Positions 53,400 through 62,504 of a stretch of 64,000 nucleotides of DNA are shown piece after piece. Made by a program: the position numbers and the translations under genes. The stretch covers positions 1,179,997 through 1,243,996 of the forward strand of contig NZ_LR027603.1 in assembly GCF_900605495.1 (NCBI RefSeq). The letters run 5' to 3'. The stretch comes from Bacilliculturomica massiliensis. Its GTDB lineage: Bacteria; Bacillota; Clostridia; Peptostreptococcales; Anaerovoracaceae. The notes beneath the pieces were generated by a model, which saw nothing but the letters and a program-made list of their open reading frames with translations, ran no database searches and was not told where the DNA came from. The stretch's first letter is position 1. Every line of letters begins with the position of its first letter.

Positions 53400-53640
53400 T
53401 GTCAGACTCCCTCCAAGCGAATTGTGATCTGTATCTGAGCCGGGATCGGCCCGGACTCACATTAAGTATATTTTACGCCCTTTCGATTCATGCCGGAAAA
53501 CGGCGTAGGCGCGGCATTCCTGTTAAAAAAGAAAATGAGGACCTGCTCTCAGGCATAAGATAGTTTTAGACAATATGGGACCGACGCCGCAGGCTGCCGG
53601 TCCGACGGCCTGCGGCGGGGCGGAAAGGGAGTGAGACGCC
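53400..53640. other. Divergent intergenic region of the spore-wall genes
   Basis: The 241 bp between two divergent genes hold a CATA-AGA-TA sequence on the plus strand (53554-53562) that fits a sigma-E/sigma-K -10 box, and the minus-strand sigma-G-like pair noted for the gene at 53013. Neither has a clear -35 partner. Confidence 0.35.
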
Positions 53641-54309
53641 ATGGTGATACAGAAGCGGAAAGAAAATCAAAAGCCGGGCCGTCAGGATGACTGCCCGGCT
53701 GACACGACCACTCAGACGGCCGGCTCCATTTCGGCGCCGGCCGGTCTGCCGTCTGAGAATTCGGCGGGCATTCCAGCAGGAGCTAACGCCTCCGCTGGTG
53801 TAGGGAATCAGCTGGAAAAACAGCTCCGTCTCATTCGTGATTCCCAGAAGTATCTTTTATTTTTCATCGCAGCGCTCTTCCTTTCCTATTACGTGACTGC
53901 CGTTCAGGAGGAGCAGCTGCTGTATCTGTTGGCGGAGGCGTCCCAGCCCCCGGGCGCAGCGGCAGATCCCGCTGGAGATGGCGGCGGGGGCAACGCAGAG
54001 GGAGCCTGTCCCGGCGAGAAAAAGGCCGGTCCGGCGTGGCCTGATACCTGCCCTCCGCGTATCGCCGCCGCGCTGCTGTCCTTCTGGGCCCTGATCTACT
54101 TCTTCGGAGTTTCCGGCGATACGCTGCGCCGGTGCGGCCCGGACCCGGGGGTGCAGCTTCGAAACGGCGTCGGCTTCGCCGCCGCTCTGCTCTCGCTTGC
54201 GGCCGGCGGACTGAGACTCTGGGCTGTGATGGACGAATGCGCTTTCTCCGGCATCGACCAAAATGCCGCTGGTGAAACACAAAAAGAACAAGGGGAACAG
54301 ACGGACTGA
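53641..54309 (+). CDS. Hypothetical three-span membrane protein
   Basis: The 222 residues consist of a hydrophilic Ala/Ser/Gly/Pro-rich N-terminus (1-60), a membrane span (LLFFIAALFLSYYVTAV, about 75-92), a Gly/Pro/Ala-rich loop with two Cys, a second span (IAAALLSFWALIYFFGVSG, about 142-160) and a third (GVGFAAALLSLAAGGLRLWAV, about 178-198), then a short acidic tail. No family recognised. GGGAGTGAG lies 8 nt before the ATG. Monocistronic, divergent from the SpoIID-like operon; a role in spore envelope is only a guess from position. Confidence 0.6.
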   Translation: MVIQKRKENQKPGRQDDCPADTTTQTAGSISAPAGLPSENSAGIPAGANASAGVGNQLEKQLRLIRDSQKYLLFFIAALFLSYYVTAVQEEQLLYLLAEASQPPGAAADPAGDGGGGNAEGACPGEKKAGPAWPDTCPPRIAAALLSFWALIYFFGVSGDTLRRCGPDPGVQLRNGVGFAAALLSLAAGGLRLWAVMDECAFSGIDQNAAGETQKEQGEQTD

Positions 54310-54355
54310 AAATAGTTCCGCATCGGCACTTTGACTTCCGCGGTCATATAATGTA

Positions 54356-54392
54356 CTGATCACGCCCATACCAAGATCAGGGCAGTGATCAG
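54356..54392 (+). other. Hairpin in the leader of the GH25 gene
   Basis: CTGATCACGCCC (54356-54367) and GGGCAGTGATCAG (54380-54392) pair with one bulged base. It ends right at the Shine-Dalgarno sequence (AAAGGA, about 54393-54398). A TATAAT occurs at about 54346-54351. It may be an operator or a translational control element. Confidence 0.45.
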
Positions 54393-54409
54393 AAAGGAAT
54401 GAAACCAGC

Positions 54410-55741
54410 ATGATTAAGATGCGAAAAATATTGGGAACCGCCCTCTGCGCGCTCCTGCTTATTTCTGCGCCGGCTCCGGCTTTTGCCGCGGCAGTTCCCA
54501 CCTCAGATGGGGAAAGACCTGCCCTCCGCGGGATCGATGTGAGTCAATGGCAGGGAGACATCGATTTTAATAAAGTGGCGGCAGCAGGCGTGGAAGTCGT
54601 ATATATTCAATCCGGCGCCGGTTCTGATTACACGGACGCCAATTTCCAGGCAAACGATACGAAGGCCCGTGAGGCCGGACTGAAGATCGGTTTCTATCAC
54701 TACGTGACCGCTCAGACTGCCGGCGAGGCTGCGGCGCAGGCCGAGTTCTTCTATTCTCTGATCAGGGATAAAACGGCGGATTGCAGACCCGCGGTGGATT
54801 TTGAACAATTTGGAGATCTTAGCCGAGAAGAGATCAATCAGATCGCCTCCGTCTTCTCCGCCAGACTGGAGCAGCTTATCGGCTATGCTCCGGCGTTTTA
54901 CAGCGACGCTTACAATGCAGAGAATATCTGGGATGCCCGTCTGTCCCGCTATCCGCTGTGGATCGCCGACTACAGTGCGACCCGTCCTGAATCTTCCGGC
55001 CCGTGGGACACGTGGAGCGGATTTCAGTATTCAGACACAGGAGCTATTCCCGGTATCTCCGGAGACGTGGATCTGGACTATTTCAGAGGATCCATTTTCG
55101 TAGACGGCCTCCTTCCTCCCGACGTCTCCGGCGGAAGCGGAAACAACAGCGGAGATGGAAACAGCGGCGGTCAGGGAACGAAGACCTTCCGCTATACCGT
55201 GCAGCGCGGCGATACGCTCTGGGACATCGCGGTCAGATACGGCACTACTGTGGCCGAACTGGTCTCTCTCAACCATATCGAAAATCCCAGGCTGATCTAT
55301 CCCGGTCAGATTCTTCTCGTTCCCACTCGAGGAGATTCCGGCACAGGTCAGTCCGGATCCGGTGCGGGAAATGGAAACGCCGGCGGATCCAACAGCCCGG
55401 AGGATCAGACTCCGGCTTTCGTGACCGTCCGCTCCGGAGATACGCTGTGGGCCATCGCCCGCCGGTATGGCACCACTGTCAATGCCCTTGTTTCTCTGAA
55501 CCACATCAAGACCCCCAGCCTGATCTATCCGGGTCAGGTGCTCCTCCTCCCGAAAGGAACTGCGCCGGGCGGGAACCTTTCCGGCTCAACGCATTATCGC
55601 CGCTATCTGATCCGCTCCGGCGACACGCTTTCTGCCATCGCCCGCCGGTTCGGCATAACGGTGAAGACTCTGGCTCAGCTGAATCACATCTCCGATCCGG
55701 ATCTGATCTACGCCGGACGCACGCTGATCATCCCCGATTGA
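54410..55741 (+). CDS. Secreted GH25 lysozyme with three LysM domains
   Basis: The 443-residue protein has a signal peptide (about 1-26, cleavage after AFA), a GH25 muramidase domain (about 40-235; [34 protein letters not shown] with catalytic Asp/Glu) and three LysM repeats (about 262-306, 341-386, 399-443; [57 protein letters not shown]), joined by Gly/Ser/Asn-rich linkers. It cleaves peptidoglycan outside the cell. The repeats are close in sequence and could recombine. Confidence 0.94.
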   Translation: MIKMRKILGTALCALLLISAPAPAFAAAVPTSDGERPALRGIDVSQWQGDIDFNKVAAAGVEVVYIQSGAGSDYTDANFQANDTKAREAGLKIGFYHYVTAQTAGEAAAQAEFFYSLIRDKTADCRPAVDFEQFGDLSREEINQIASVFSARLEQLIGYAPAFYSDAYNAENIWDARLSRYPLWIADYSATRPESSGPWDTWSGFQYSDTGAIPGISGDVDLDYFRGSIFVDGLLPPDVSGGSGNNSGDGNSGGQGTKTFRYTVQRGDTLWDIAVRYGTTVAELVSLNHIENPRLIYPGQILLVPTRGDSGTGQSGSGAGNGNAGGSNSPEDQTPAFVTVRSGDTLWAIARRYGTTVNALVSLNHIKTPSLIYPGQVLLLPKGTAPGGNLSGSTHYRRYLIRSGDTLSAIARRFGITVKTLAQLNHISDPDLIYAGRTLIIPD

Positions 55742-55828
55742 TGGCCGGAGATATTCCTACTCCCCGTCTTGGGACTGGGCCACCGTACAGGCAGGCGCTG
55801 GGAGCTGGACAGTCTCACGTTTTGTCAT

Positions 55829-55881
55829 GAAAAAACCGACCCCCGATCCTTCGACCTTTCGTCTGACTTCCGGGGGTCGGT
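55829..55881 (-). terminator. Terminator of the TRAP/amino-acid operon
   Basis: Minus strand: an 11-bp stem (55871-55881 with 55835-55845) followed by a T-run, just after the decarboxylase stop. The loop is 25 nt and contains a second, weaker inner hairpin. Confidence 0.85.
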
Positions 55882-55888
55882 ACATAGT

Positions 55889-57220
55889 TTATTCTTCTCC
55901 GGAGATCAGATCCTCAAGACTCTGTCTCCGCTTGATCAGCTTCACGTCCCCGGACTCTGTGATCATCACCGCCGCGGCCGTGGGTCTGCCGTTATAATTG
56001 TTCATCAGCGAGGTGGTGTACGCCCCGGTATCGAGAAACGCCAGGATATCGTTTTCCTTCAGGACGCACATTCGGCGTCCCCGGGCCAGAACGTCCCCCT
56101 CGTAACACAGAGGGCCGACCAGATCGCAGATCTCCTCCTCCGGCTGATCCATCTTATTGGCGCAGAGAGCCCGGTACGTGTACCACCCCTGGGTGGCCCG
56201 AAGCAGTGTGTCGCCTCCGCCGTCCAAGGCCGCCAGTTTTTTCCCCTCCCTCTGCTTGACGGTCCCCACCTTCATGAGAGTCACCGCGCAGGTTCCCGCC
56301 AGGGACGCTCCCGGTTCGATCATCAATACCGGCGTCTTCAGGCCGTATTCCTTCACCTTTGACTGAATGATGGAGTGGATGGACGAGGCGAACGCCTCCA
56401 GACCGTCAGGCTGGGTCAGGTAGTCAAAGGGAATGCCAAATCCGCCTCCCATGTTGACATAGGTCAGCTCGATCCCCAGTTCTTTCTTCAGCACTCCCAC
56501 AAAATCCATGATCCGCTCCCCGGCGTGCCTGTAGTACCGGCTGTCTTCTATCTGGGATCCAATGTGGCTGTGAATGCCCAAAACTTCCATATGGGGGGAC
56601 TGGGAAGCGTACCGGTAAGCGGAAAAAGCCTCCCCGTCCAGATCCACGCCGAATTTACTGCCTTTCTGAGCGGTGGCGAACTCGGCGATGATATCGGGGG
56701 AAATGTCCCCGTTGACCCGGATGCTGATCTTGGCCTTTGTGCCAAGACCTTCGGCCGCTTCGTGAACCATGTAAAGCTCCGCTATGGAATCCACGTTAAT
56801 GAGGGACCCGTTTTCGATGGCCTGCTTCAATTCCTCTCTTTTCTTGTTGTTTCCATTGAATACGATGCGCTCTCCCGGCACGCCGGCCTTCAGGGCCTTG
56901 TAGTATTCTCCGCCGGAAACAACGTCTGCCCAGGCTCCTTCCTCCCTCAGAGTGCGCAGCACCGCCAGCAGAGAGTTGGATTTGCAGGCAAAGCAGATCT
57001 CCAGCTTTTCAAAGTACCGGCTGAAGATCCTTCGCATATCCCGGTAGTTTGCCCGCAGACTTCTCTCGCTGAATACGAACAGCGGCGTGCCGTACTGACG
57101 GGCAAGTTCGGGGAGATCCACGCCGTCCATGTGCAGGTTTCCTGATCCATCTGCCTCCAGCCTTCCCCGGCGGGCTTTAAAAGGTATGGCGTTGACGGCC
57201 TCCTCATATATACTGTTCAT
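55889..57220 (-). CDS. Fold-type III PLP decarboxylase, diaminopimelate/ornithine decarboxylase-like
   Basis: The 443-residue protein has the barrel with PLP Lys in ICFACKSNSLLA (about residue 79), HSHIGSQI, GGGFGIPFDY, and the C-terminal GAYTTSLMNNYNGRP and LCYEGDVLARG (Cys-x2-Gly-Asp). Two features differ from classical LysA: EPGR reads EPGAS (Arg lost), and the Lys motif is FACKSNS instead of YALKAN. It probably decarboxylates another amino acid or acts as a racemase-like enzyme. Overlaps the upstream gene by 17 bp. Last gene of the operon. Confidence 0.82.
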   Translation of the reverse strand: MNSIYEEAVNAIPFKARRGRLEADGSGNLHMDGVDLPELARQYGTPLFVFSERSLRANYRDMRRIFSRYFEKLEICFACKSNSLLAVLRTLREEGAWADVVSGGEYYKALKAGVPGERIVFNGNNKKREELKQAIENGSLINVDSIAELYMVHEAAEGLGTKAKISIRVNGDISPDIIAEFATAQKGSKFGVDLDGEAFSAYRYASQSPHMEVLGIHSHIGSQIEDSRYYRHAGERIMDFVGVLKKELGIELTYVNMGGGFGIPFDYLTQPDGLEAFASSIHSIIQSKVKEYGLKTPVLMIEPGASLAGTCAVTLMKVGTVKQREGKKLAALDGGGDTLLRATQGWYTYRALCANKMDQPEEEICDLVGPLCYEGDVLARGRRMCVLKENDILAFLDTGAYTTSLMNNYNGRPTAAAVMITESGDVKLIKRRQSLEDLISGEE

Positions 57221-58193
57221 CGTAACCTCCCGTCAGCTTCCCATTGATCATGATCCGCTCTCCGTCCATTTCCACAGTGGGATGCCAGTACACCATGTCC
57301 AGATGGATAGGCGCGGGATTCACGCCTCCAAAATGCACGTTGTTTCCAAAGGCAAAATGACCGGTGCCGTATACCCCCTCGTCCTCTATAATATTTCCCG
57401 TCACCTTCGCCTTATCGTTGAGTCCCAGGGCAAACTCGGCGATCACCAGACAGGCCGGGTCGTCGGGGGCTTTCAACAGGTCCAGCAGCCTTCGGGCCTC
57501 TTCTCCGCCCTCCACGCTCACAAGCCTTCCCTCCTTCAGCTGAATGACAACGGGTTCCTTGACCCCTCCCACTCCGGCAATACACGCGTCTACCACCAGC
57601 GTTCCGTTCACGCTGTCCTCCAGAGGGGCGGCAAAGACCTCCAGCTCCGGTATTCCCATTCGCTGTCCCTTTTCGTGACAGAGCCCGCTGCACCAATGGG
57701 CGTCCCTGCCCGTGATATCCAGTGTCAGGTCCGTGCCGTTATCAGCTGTGACCCGGACCTTTCCGCCTCTGTCAAACCGCTCCGCCAGGCGGCGTACCCG
57801 AGGCTGGAGAGCCGCAAAGTCCGCGTCGATGCCGCCGGACAGCAGAGTCTGCTCCGTTATCTCCGTCAGGCTTAACAGTCTGGCTCCTGCCTGAAGTGCT
57901 TCAGCGGCGGCCCGGGAATGAAAGATCGTGCGGGAGGTTGGAGAAAGGATCACATCTGCTCCCATCATCGCCTGGGCCACCAGCGCGGAAGGTTCCTCCC
58001 CCGGCTTTTTCCCCGGCGGAGTCGCGATAACGGCCGCTTCCCCTCCGGCCTCCAGGGCGCTCTCATAGAGCGCTTCCACAATGCTCTGCGCTATGCCTGA
58101 ATCCGTTACGATGAGTACTTTTTCTCCCGGTCTTACGTTGGCGCAGACTCCGACGATCTTTCTGGCCCCCTTAAGCAGCTTTTCCATTGCCAT
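57204..58193 (-). CDS. M29 aminopeptidase/NicX-like metallohydrolase
   Basis: The 329-residue protein has the fold of the M29/leucyl aminopeptidase-NicX family: an N-terminal VRPGEKVLIVTDSG, ILSPTSRTIFHSRAA, and C-terminal metal-ligand region VIAEFALGLNDKAKVTGNIIEDEGVYGTGHFAFGNNVHFGG and HLDMVYWHPTVEMDG (Glu, His, Asp). Relatives are aminopeptidases or ring-cleaving 2,5-dihydroxypyridine dioxygenase; activity here not assignable. GGAGTGATGG precedes the ATG. Confidence 0.75.
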   Translation of the reverse strand: MAMEKLLKGARKIVGVCANVRPGEKVLIVTDSGIAQSIVEALYESALEAGGEAAVIATPPGKKPGEEPSALVAQAMMGADVILSPTSRTIFHSRAAAEALQAGARLLSLTEITEQTLLSGGIDADFAALQPRVRRLAERFDRGGKVRVTADNGTDLTLDITGRDAHWCSGLCHEKGQRMGIPELEVFAAPLEDSVNGTLVVDACIAGVGGVKEPVVIQLKEGRLVSVEGGEEARRLLDLLKAPDDPACLVIAEFALGLNDKAKVTGNIIEDEGVYGTGHFAFGNNVHFGGVNPAPIHLDMVYWHPTVEMDGERIMINGKLTGGYDEQYI

Positions 58194-58208
58194 GTTCCAT
58201 CACTCCTT

Positions 58209-59294
58209 CTAAATATACAGTTTATTCACCCAGGGGGACATGGACGCATACAGCAGCCCCTGGTAGGTCAAGCCGAAATCCATGGTGCCCCCCAGCTCAT
58301 AGAGATGGCTGCAGTCTTCTATATCAACGATGAGATGATCTCCGCTGGCCCCCAGAACAAAGGTCTGACCGTCCCGGGGAATGAGAGCGTTTTTCGCATC
58401 GCCCAGATCCTGATTTCCCAGAGCCAGTATGGCTCGCCTTCTGATTCCCCGGTCTTCATAGGTCCGGGCTTTGCCAAAGGCCGCCACTCCCCGCTGGCCT
58501 ATGGGAAAGGTGGGCTTTTCATTGAGCTCGATAATCTCGGCCCTGATCGTAAACGCCCGGCGGTCCATCCCCTCCACATCCTGCTCCCAGGACAGAGGCC
58601 TGGTAAACAGACACTCTCCCAATCGGAGATGATTAATCCTCTCCGGCATGTCCCCGGTCATCATGAGGGGAACGGCCGTGGTAGCGCCTCCCGAGATCAC
58701 TTCAAGTCTCCGGCCTATGCGCGTCTCGATCTCCTCCGCCGCTTCGGCCAATTCGCCCAGATTTTCCACGGTAGGCACGATGGAGCCGTAGCAGCTCAGA
58801 TTCGTTCCGATCCCGTACAGCTCCACGTTGGAAAGCCCTTCCTCCACCGTCAATGCGGCTTCCAGCAGATCCTGTCTCCGGAACCATCCTTCCCGAAGAT
58901 CTCCCAGATCAGCCATCAGAATGACCCGGTGTGTCTTCCCCTGGGCCGACGCTTCCTCGTTTATGCGCCGGAGTGTTTTCATCTCGCTGACAAGGGAGCT
59001 GTCCGCAAAGCAGACCAGATCAGAAACTTCCGACAGCATGGGAATGCGGATCAGCATGGTGGGCAGACCAGCCCCCAGTTCCTTAATCCGTCGAAGCTGT
59101 TCCAGCCGGGAACTGGCCAGGGCGGTAAAACCGCAGCGGCTCAGTATGTCGCAGCACTGGGGCAGACTGTTTACGCCCTTCACCACCGCGCAGGCGGAGA
59201 TGCCTCTGTCCCTGCAGAGCTCTGCCATTCGCCGGCCGTTGTTCTCCAGTGCTTTTCGGTCAATGCGCAAAATCGGATATTGAGAATGTCCCAT
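58209..59294 (-). CDS. PLP-dependent racemase, alanine/ornithine racemase-like
   Basis: The 361-residue protein begins PILRIDRKALENNGRRMAELC and has the PLP Lys in ACAVVKGVNSLP (about residue 39), ALASSRLEQLRRIKELGA, VILMADLGDLREGW and GGATTAVPLM. This is the alanine racemase N-terminal-type barrel, closest to ornithine/lysine/arginine racemases of the Orr type. It interconverts L- and D- forms of an amino acid; substrate unknown. AAGGAGAG precedes the ATG. It lies between the desulfidase-like and M29 genes with 11-15 bp gaps. Confidence 0.83.
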   Translation of the reverse strand: MGHSQYPILRIDRKALENNGRRMAELCRDRGISACAVVKGVNSLPQCCDILSRCGFTALASSRLEQLRRIKELGAGLPTMLIRIPMLSEVSDLVCFADSSLVSEMKTLRRINEEASAQGKTHRVILMADLGDLREGWFRRQDLLEAALTVEEGLSNVELYGIGTNLSCYGSIVPTVENLGELAEAAEEIETRIGRRLEVISGGATTAVPLMMTGDMPERINHLRLGECLFTRPLSWEQDVEGMDRRAFTIRAEIIELNEKPTFPIGQRGVAAFGKARTYEDRGIRRRAILALGNQDLGDAKNALIPRDGQTFVLGASGDHLIVDIEDCSHLYELGGTMDFGLTYQGLLYASMSPWVNKLYI

Positions 59295-59305
59295 CCTGTC
59301 TCTCC

Positions 59306-60589
59306 TTATTTCTGATGCTTGCCGTATAAAGCTTTGCAGAGCTTCATACCCATCTCTGTCATGGCCGTTTTCGCGAAATCTCCCATAAAGCGGATGGACT
59401 CGTCGGCGTCATGGCCGCAGACGCCGCTTCCCAGAGGCACCTCAAAGCCCTCCATGGCCAGCATGGCCCCCTCGATGGCGATGCCGGCGGCGGAGGAGAG
59501 CTTCAGGGCGCAGGCCGGGCGGGGCCCGTCGCAGACCACGCCGAAGACATTGATGATCGTATTGTTGATGGCCATATGTATTTCCCTGATACCGCCCCCC
59601 AGCAGCAGGGCGGTTCCCGCAGCCACTCCCTCGGAGGCCGCCACCACGCAGGCGCACATGACGGAATGACGCCCGATGCGCTGTTTTCCCAGGATGGTGA
59701 CCAGATAAGAAAGGGCTGTGGCCCGGAGAAGAAGCTCTTCATCCGCTCCCATATCCTCCGCCAGACTGAGAAGAGGCATGGAGCCCGTGACTCCCGCGTT
59801 TCCGCTGGTGGCGCAGGCCATCGCCGGCATGCCGCAGCCGCACATGCGGGCCTCGGAACCTGCCGCTGTGATGGCTCTGGCTTTCCGGATCCTATCTCCC
59901 CCGCTCCGCTTCAGAAGATTTTGCCCCAGCCCGATGCCGGTCTTTCCATCCAGAGCGGCCTGGGCCAGAGCCCGGTTTTTTTCCAGCGCCTCTTTTATCA
60001 GTCCCAGACTTTCGACCGGCGCCTCTGTTGCGAAGCTGTACAGATCCTCCAGCGTATACCGGCTGATGGGGTCGTTGGTCTCGTCAATGTCCTTCTCTCT
60101 CTGAAAGTGCGCGTCATAAAGCACCCTTCCATCTGCTTCCTTCAGCACCAGATTGTTGTGAGCCTTGGCGATGATGGCTCTGCCCACGCCTTTTTCCGTC
60201 TCCACGATGGCCTCCGCGTACAGACCCACGGGAGCCGTGTCCCAGTCGGGTTCCACGCTGCAGGCGTCGGTCAGGGAGAAGGCGCAGGCCCGTTCCTCGT
60301 CCTCGGGCGCGACGCTGCGCAGCACCTCCAGTTTTTTTGATGGATCTCCCGCGAAGGCTCCCAGAGCAGCGGCCATTCTGAGCCCCAGGACCTTTGTGCC
60401 GGGAATACCCACATCCTCGTTTCTGGCCGCCAGCTCCTTGTCGCAGATCACCCGGATCCTTACGGGAGTTCCGCCCACCGCGTCTCTGGCTTCAGCCGCG
60501 GCGTAGGCCACTCCAACGGGGCCCGTACAGCCCAGCGCCGGTTTTATTTCTGCCTGCAATATTTCTTCCAGTTCTTTGTACATTTTCAC
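59306..60589 (-). CDS. L-cysteine desulfidase/serine dehydratase-alpha-like protein
   Basis: The 427-residue protein matches UPF0597 (CyuA/YhaM; serine dehydratase alpha superfamily): EIKPALGCTGPVGVAYAAA at the start, MCGCGMPAMACATSGNAG and CDGPRPACALKLSSAAG, whose Cys (C-x-C, C-x6-C-type) would hold a 4Fe-4S cluster, and a C-terminal VCGHDADESIRFMG. Family members eliminate sulphide or water from cysteine, serine or related amino acids. The GTG start at 60589 follows GGAGGTAAAAG; an ATG two codons in is an alternative. Confidence 0.85.
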   Translation of the reverse strand: MKMYKELEEILQAEIKPALGCTGPVGVAYAAAEARDAVGGTPVRIRVICDKELAARNEDVGIPGTKVLGLRMAAALGAFAGDPSKKLEVLRSVAPEDEERACAFSLTDACSVEPDWDTAPVGLYAEAIVETEKGVGRAIIAKAHNNLVLKEADGRVLYDAHFQREKDIDETNDPISRYTLEDLYSFATEAPVESLGLIKEALEKNRALAQAALDGKTGIGLGQNLLKRSGGDRIRKARAITAAGSEARMCGCGMPAMACATSGNAGVTGSMPLLSLAEDMGADEELLLRATALSYLVTILGKQRIGRHSVMCACVVAASEGVAAGTALLLGGGIREIHMAINNTIINVFGVVCDGPRPACALKLSSAAGIAIEGAMLAMEGFEVPLGSGVCGHDADESIRFMGDFAKTAMTEMGMKLCKALYGKHQK

Positions 60590-60667
60590 CTTTTACCTCC
60601 TGTTCATTTTGCTTTTCAGAGTGATCGACCTGTTCCGCTGTTCTGTTTCAATGTCTGGCTCAATGGC

Positions 60668-61996
60668 TCACTTCATAAATATCTTGGGCAGCCACTCCGA
60701 CAATCCCGGGACAAAGCTGGTCAGCAGCAACACGGGCAGCGCGCCGAAGACCAGAAAAGGAAGCAGCGGCTTTACCATTTTGGGAACGGTGGTGTCGCAG
60801 AGCCGGGCCGCGGTGAACAGCAGCATGGACATAGGCGGCGTACAGGCGCCGATGCCGATGGAGACGAACAGAATGACCCCAAGCTGTATCTGGGAGATTC
60901 CCACCGCCGTGGCCGTGGGAATGAGCAGAGGACCCATGACGAGAGTCATGACCGTGGGATTCAGAAAGAACCCCGCGATCACCAGAATTGCGTCGATCAC
61001 CAGAATGATCACGTATTTGTTGGCGGAGACTCCTGTGATAAATGCAGCTATGGCCGTGGGCACATCATTGGTCACCAGAATACGGGTAAAGATCATGGTC
61101 ATGGGCAGTACGGCCAGAAGAGTCCCCACCGAGTGCGCCGTCTCTGTCAGGCTGTCCTTCAGCTTTCCGAAATTGAGCATGCGGTAGACGATGCAGCCCA
61201 CCAGCACAGCGTAGACACAGCCCACGGCGCCGGCCTCCGTGGCCGTAAAGATGCCGCCGTAGATCCCTCCCAGCACGATGACCGGAAACAGAACGGCCGG
61301 GAGTATTTCTTTTGCCCGGACAAATTTTTGCTGAAAGGCCGGTAAGCTCTCAGTCGTCCCGACTTCCGACGGCTCCTCCCCCGCTTCCTCTTTCCCCACG
61401 GGGGAATACCATTTTTCATAGGTGAGCCTGTTGATCAGCAGATACAGAGCACACATGATGATCGCCGGAAACACCGTGGCCAGAAACAGAGAGCTCACCG
61501 ACGCGGAGGAGACCTTGGAAAATACGATGGCGTTTACATTGGGAGGGATCAAAAATCCCAGGGGACCCGAGGCCGCGATAAAGGCGGCTACATACCGGAT
61601 ATCCCAGCCCTTGGCCTTTAACCGGGGCGCCAGCATGGTGCTCATCACAGTGGCCGTGGCCACCCCGGATCCGGACAGAGCGCCGAAGAAGCAGGATACC
61701 ACGGGAATGGTGGCTCCCATTCCCCCCTTGACTCCCTTCAGCAGCCGTTCCCCCGCATCCACCAGCACCCTGGCAATACCGCATTTATCGATCAGCACCC
61801 CCGCCAGCGTAAAGAGAGGTATGGCCAGAAGAGAGTTGGAATCCAGGGAATAGAAAGCCTGTCCCATGAAGAAATTAAAGGAGGAACCGCTCAGCACGCA
61901 GTATAAAACAGACCCCAGAAGAAAGCATACAGGAATGCTCATGCCCGCAAAGATCAGTACAAGGACAGCGGCTGTGGCGATCAGTACAATATTCAT
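60668..61996 (-). CDS. dctM: TRAP transporter large (DctM) subunit
   Basis: The 442-residue protein has about twelve hydrophobic segments and DctM/TRAP signatures (FTLAGVLIDKCGIARVLVDAGERLLKG; FFGALSGSGVATATVMSTM; GFLIPPNVNAIVFS). The membrane channel of an Na+-driven importer. The start is ATG 61996, overlapping the dctQ stop as ATGA. Confidence 0.93.
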   Translation of the reverse strand: MNIVLIATAAVLVLIFAGMSIPVCFLLGSVLYCVLSGSSFNFFMGQAFYSLDSNSLLAIPLFTLAGVLIDKCGIARVLVDAGERLLKGVKGGMGATIPVVSCFFGALSGSGVATATVMSTMLAPRLKAKGWDIRYVAAFIAASGPLGFLIPPNVNAIVFSKVSSASVSSLFLATVFPAIIMCALYLLINRLTYEKWYSPVGKEEAGEEPSEVGTTESLPAFQQKFVRAKEILPAVLFPVIVLGGIYGGIFTATEAGAVGCVYAVLVGCIVYRMLNFGKLKDSLTETAHSVGTLLAVLPMTMIFTRILVTNDVPTAIAAFITGVSANKYVIILVIDAILVIAGFFLNPTVMTLVMGPLLIPTATAVGISQIQLGVILFVSIGIGACTPPMSMLLFTAARLCDTTVPKMVKPLLPFLVFGALPVLLLTSFVPGLSEWLPKIFMK

Positions 61997-62481
61997 TTGT
62001 TCCACCTCCTCCCTTCTTCAATGATGTGAAGGATAAAAAAGTAAGCGGATGCAAGGGAGCTCACAAAGATCACTCCGTGAATATACCACAGGGGAAACTG
62101 CAGAGCCGCCGATGTGGTCTTACGGACAAAGCTGACCTCCATATATCGAAAGGCAAGGTATGTAAAAAGCACATAGCCCGCGGCGGTGAGGATAAATACC
62201 AACAGGCGGACCAGCTGTTTTATCCGGGCGCTTTTCACGAACTCCTGTACCAGATCCACCTTCACGTGCTTGTCGTACTTGGAGGCGATGGAACTGCCAA
62301 GCCAGGCGGTGACCATCATCAGGTAGACCGGAAGCTCTTCCAGCCCTCCCAGATTCTTGTGAAGTACATAACGGCCGATCACCATCATAAAACAGATCGC
62401 GGTCAGGGCGAAGACGCTGGCCATGGACATCCAATGGATCACCCTCTCATAGCAGTCGCCGATTTTCTTGAACACTTGCAT
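61993..62481 (-). CDS. dctQ: TRAP transporter small (DctQ) subunit
   Basis: The 162-residue protein has four hydrophobic segments (SMASVFALTAICFMMVIGRYV; EELPVYLMMVTAWLGSSIASKYDKH; LLVFILTAAGYVLFTYLAFRYM; WYIHGVIFVSSLASAYFFILH), the DctQ layout. The ATG at 62481 follows AAAGGAGATGG; nine codons upstream are in frame but overlap that region. Between dctP and dctM, as usual. Confidence 0.92.
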   Translation of the reverse strand: MQVFKKIGDCYERVIHWMSMASVFALTAICFMMVIGRYVLHKNLGGLEELPVYLMMVTAWLGSSIASKYDKHVKVDLVQEFVKSARIKQLVRLLVFILTAAGYVLFTYLAFRYMEVSFVRKTTSAALQFPLWYIHGVIFVSSLASAYFFILHIIEEGRRWNK

Positions 62482-62504
62482 GATGGCTCCATCTCCTTTC
62501 CAGG

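Noticed and set aside
53554-53562. Sigma-K/sigma-E promoter for the gene at 53641
   Set aside because: CATAAGATA fits the -10 but no acceptable -35 was found at the right distance; kept only as a note in the intergenic entry.
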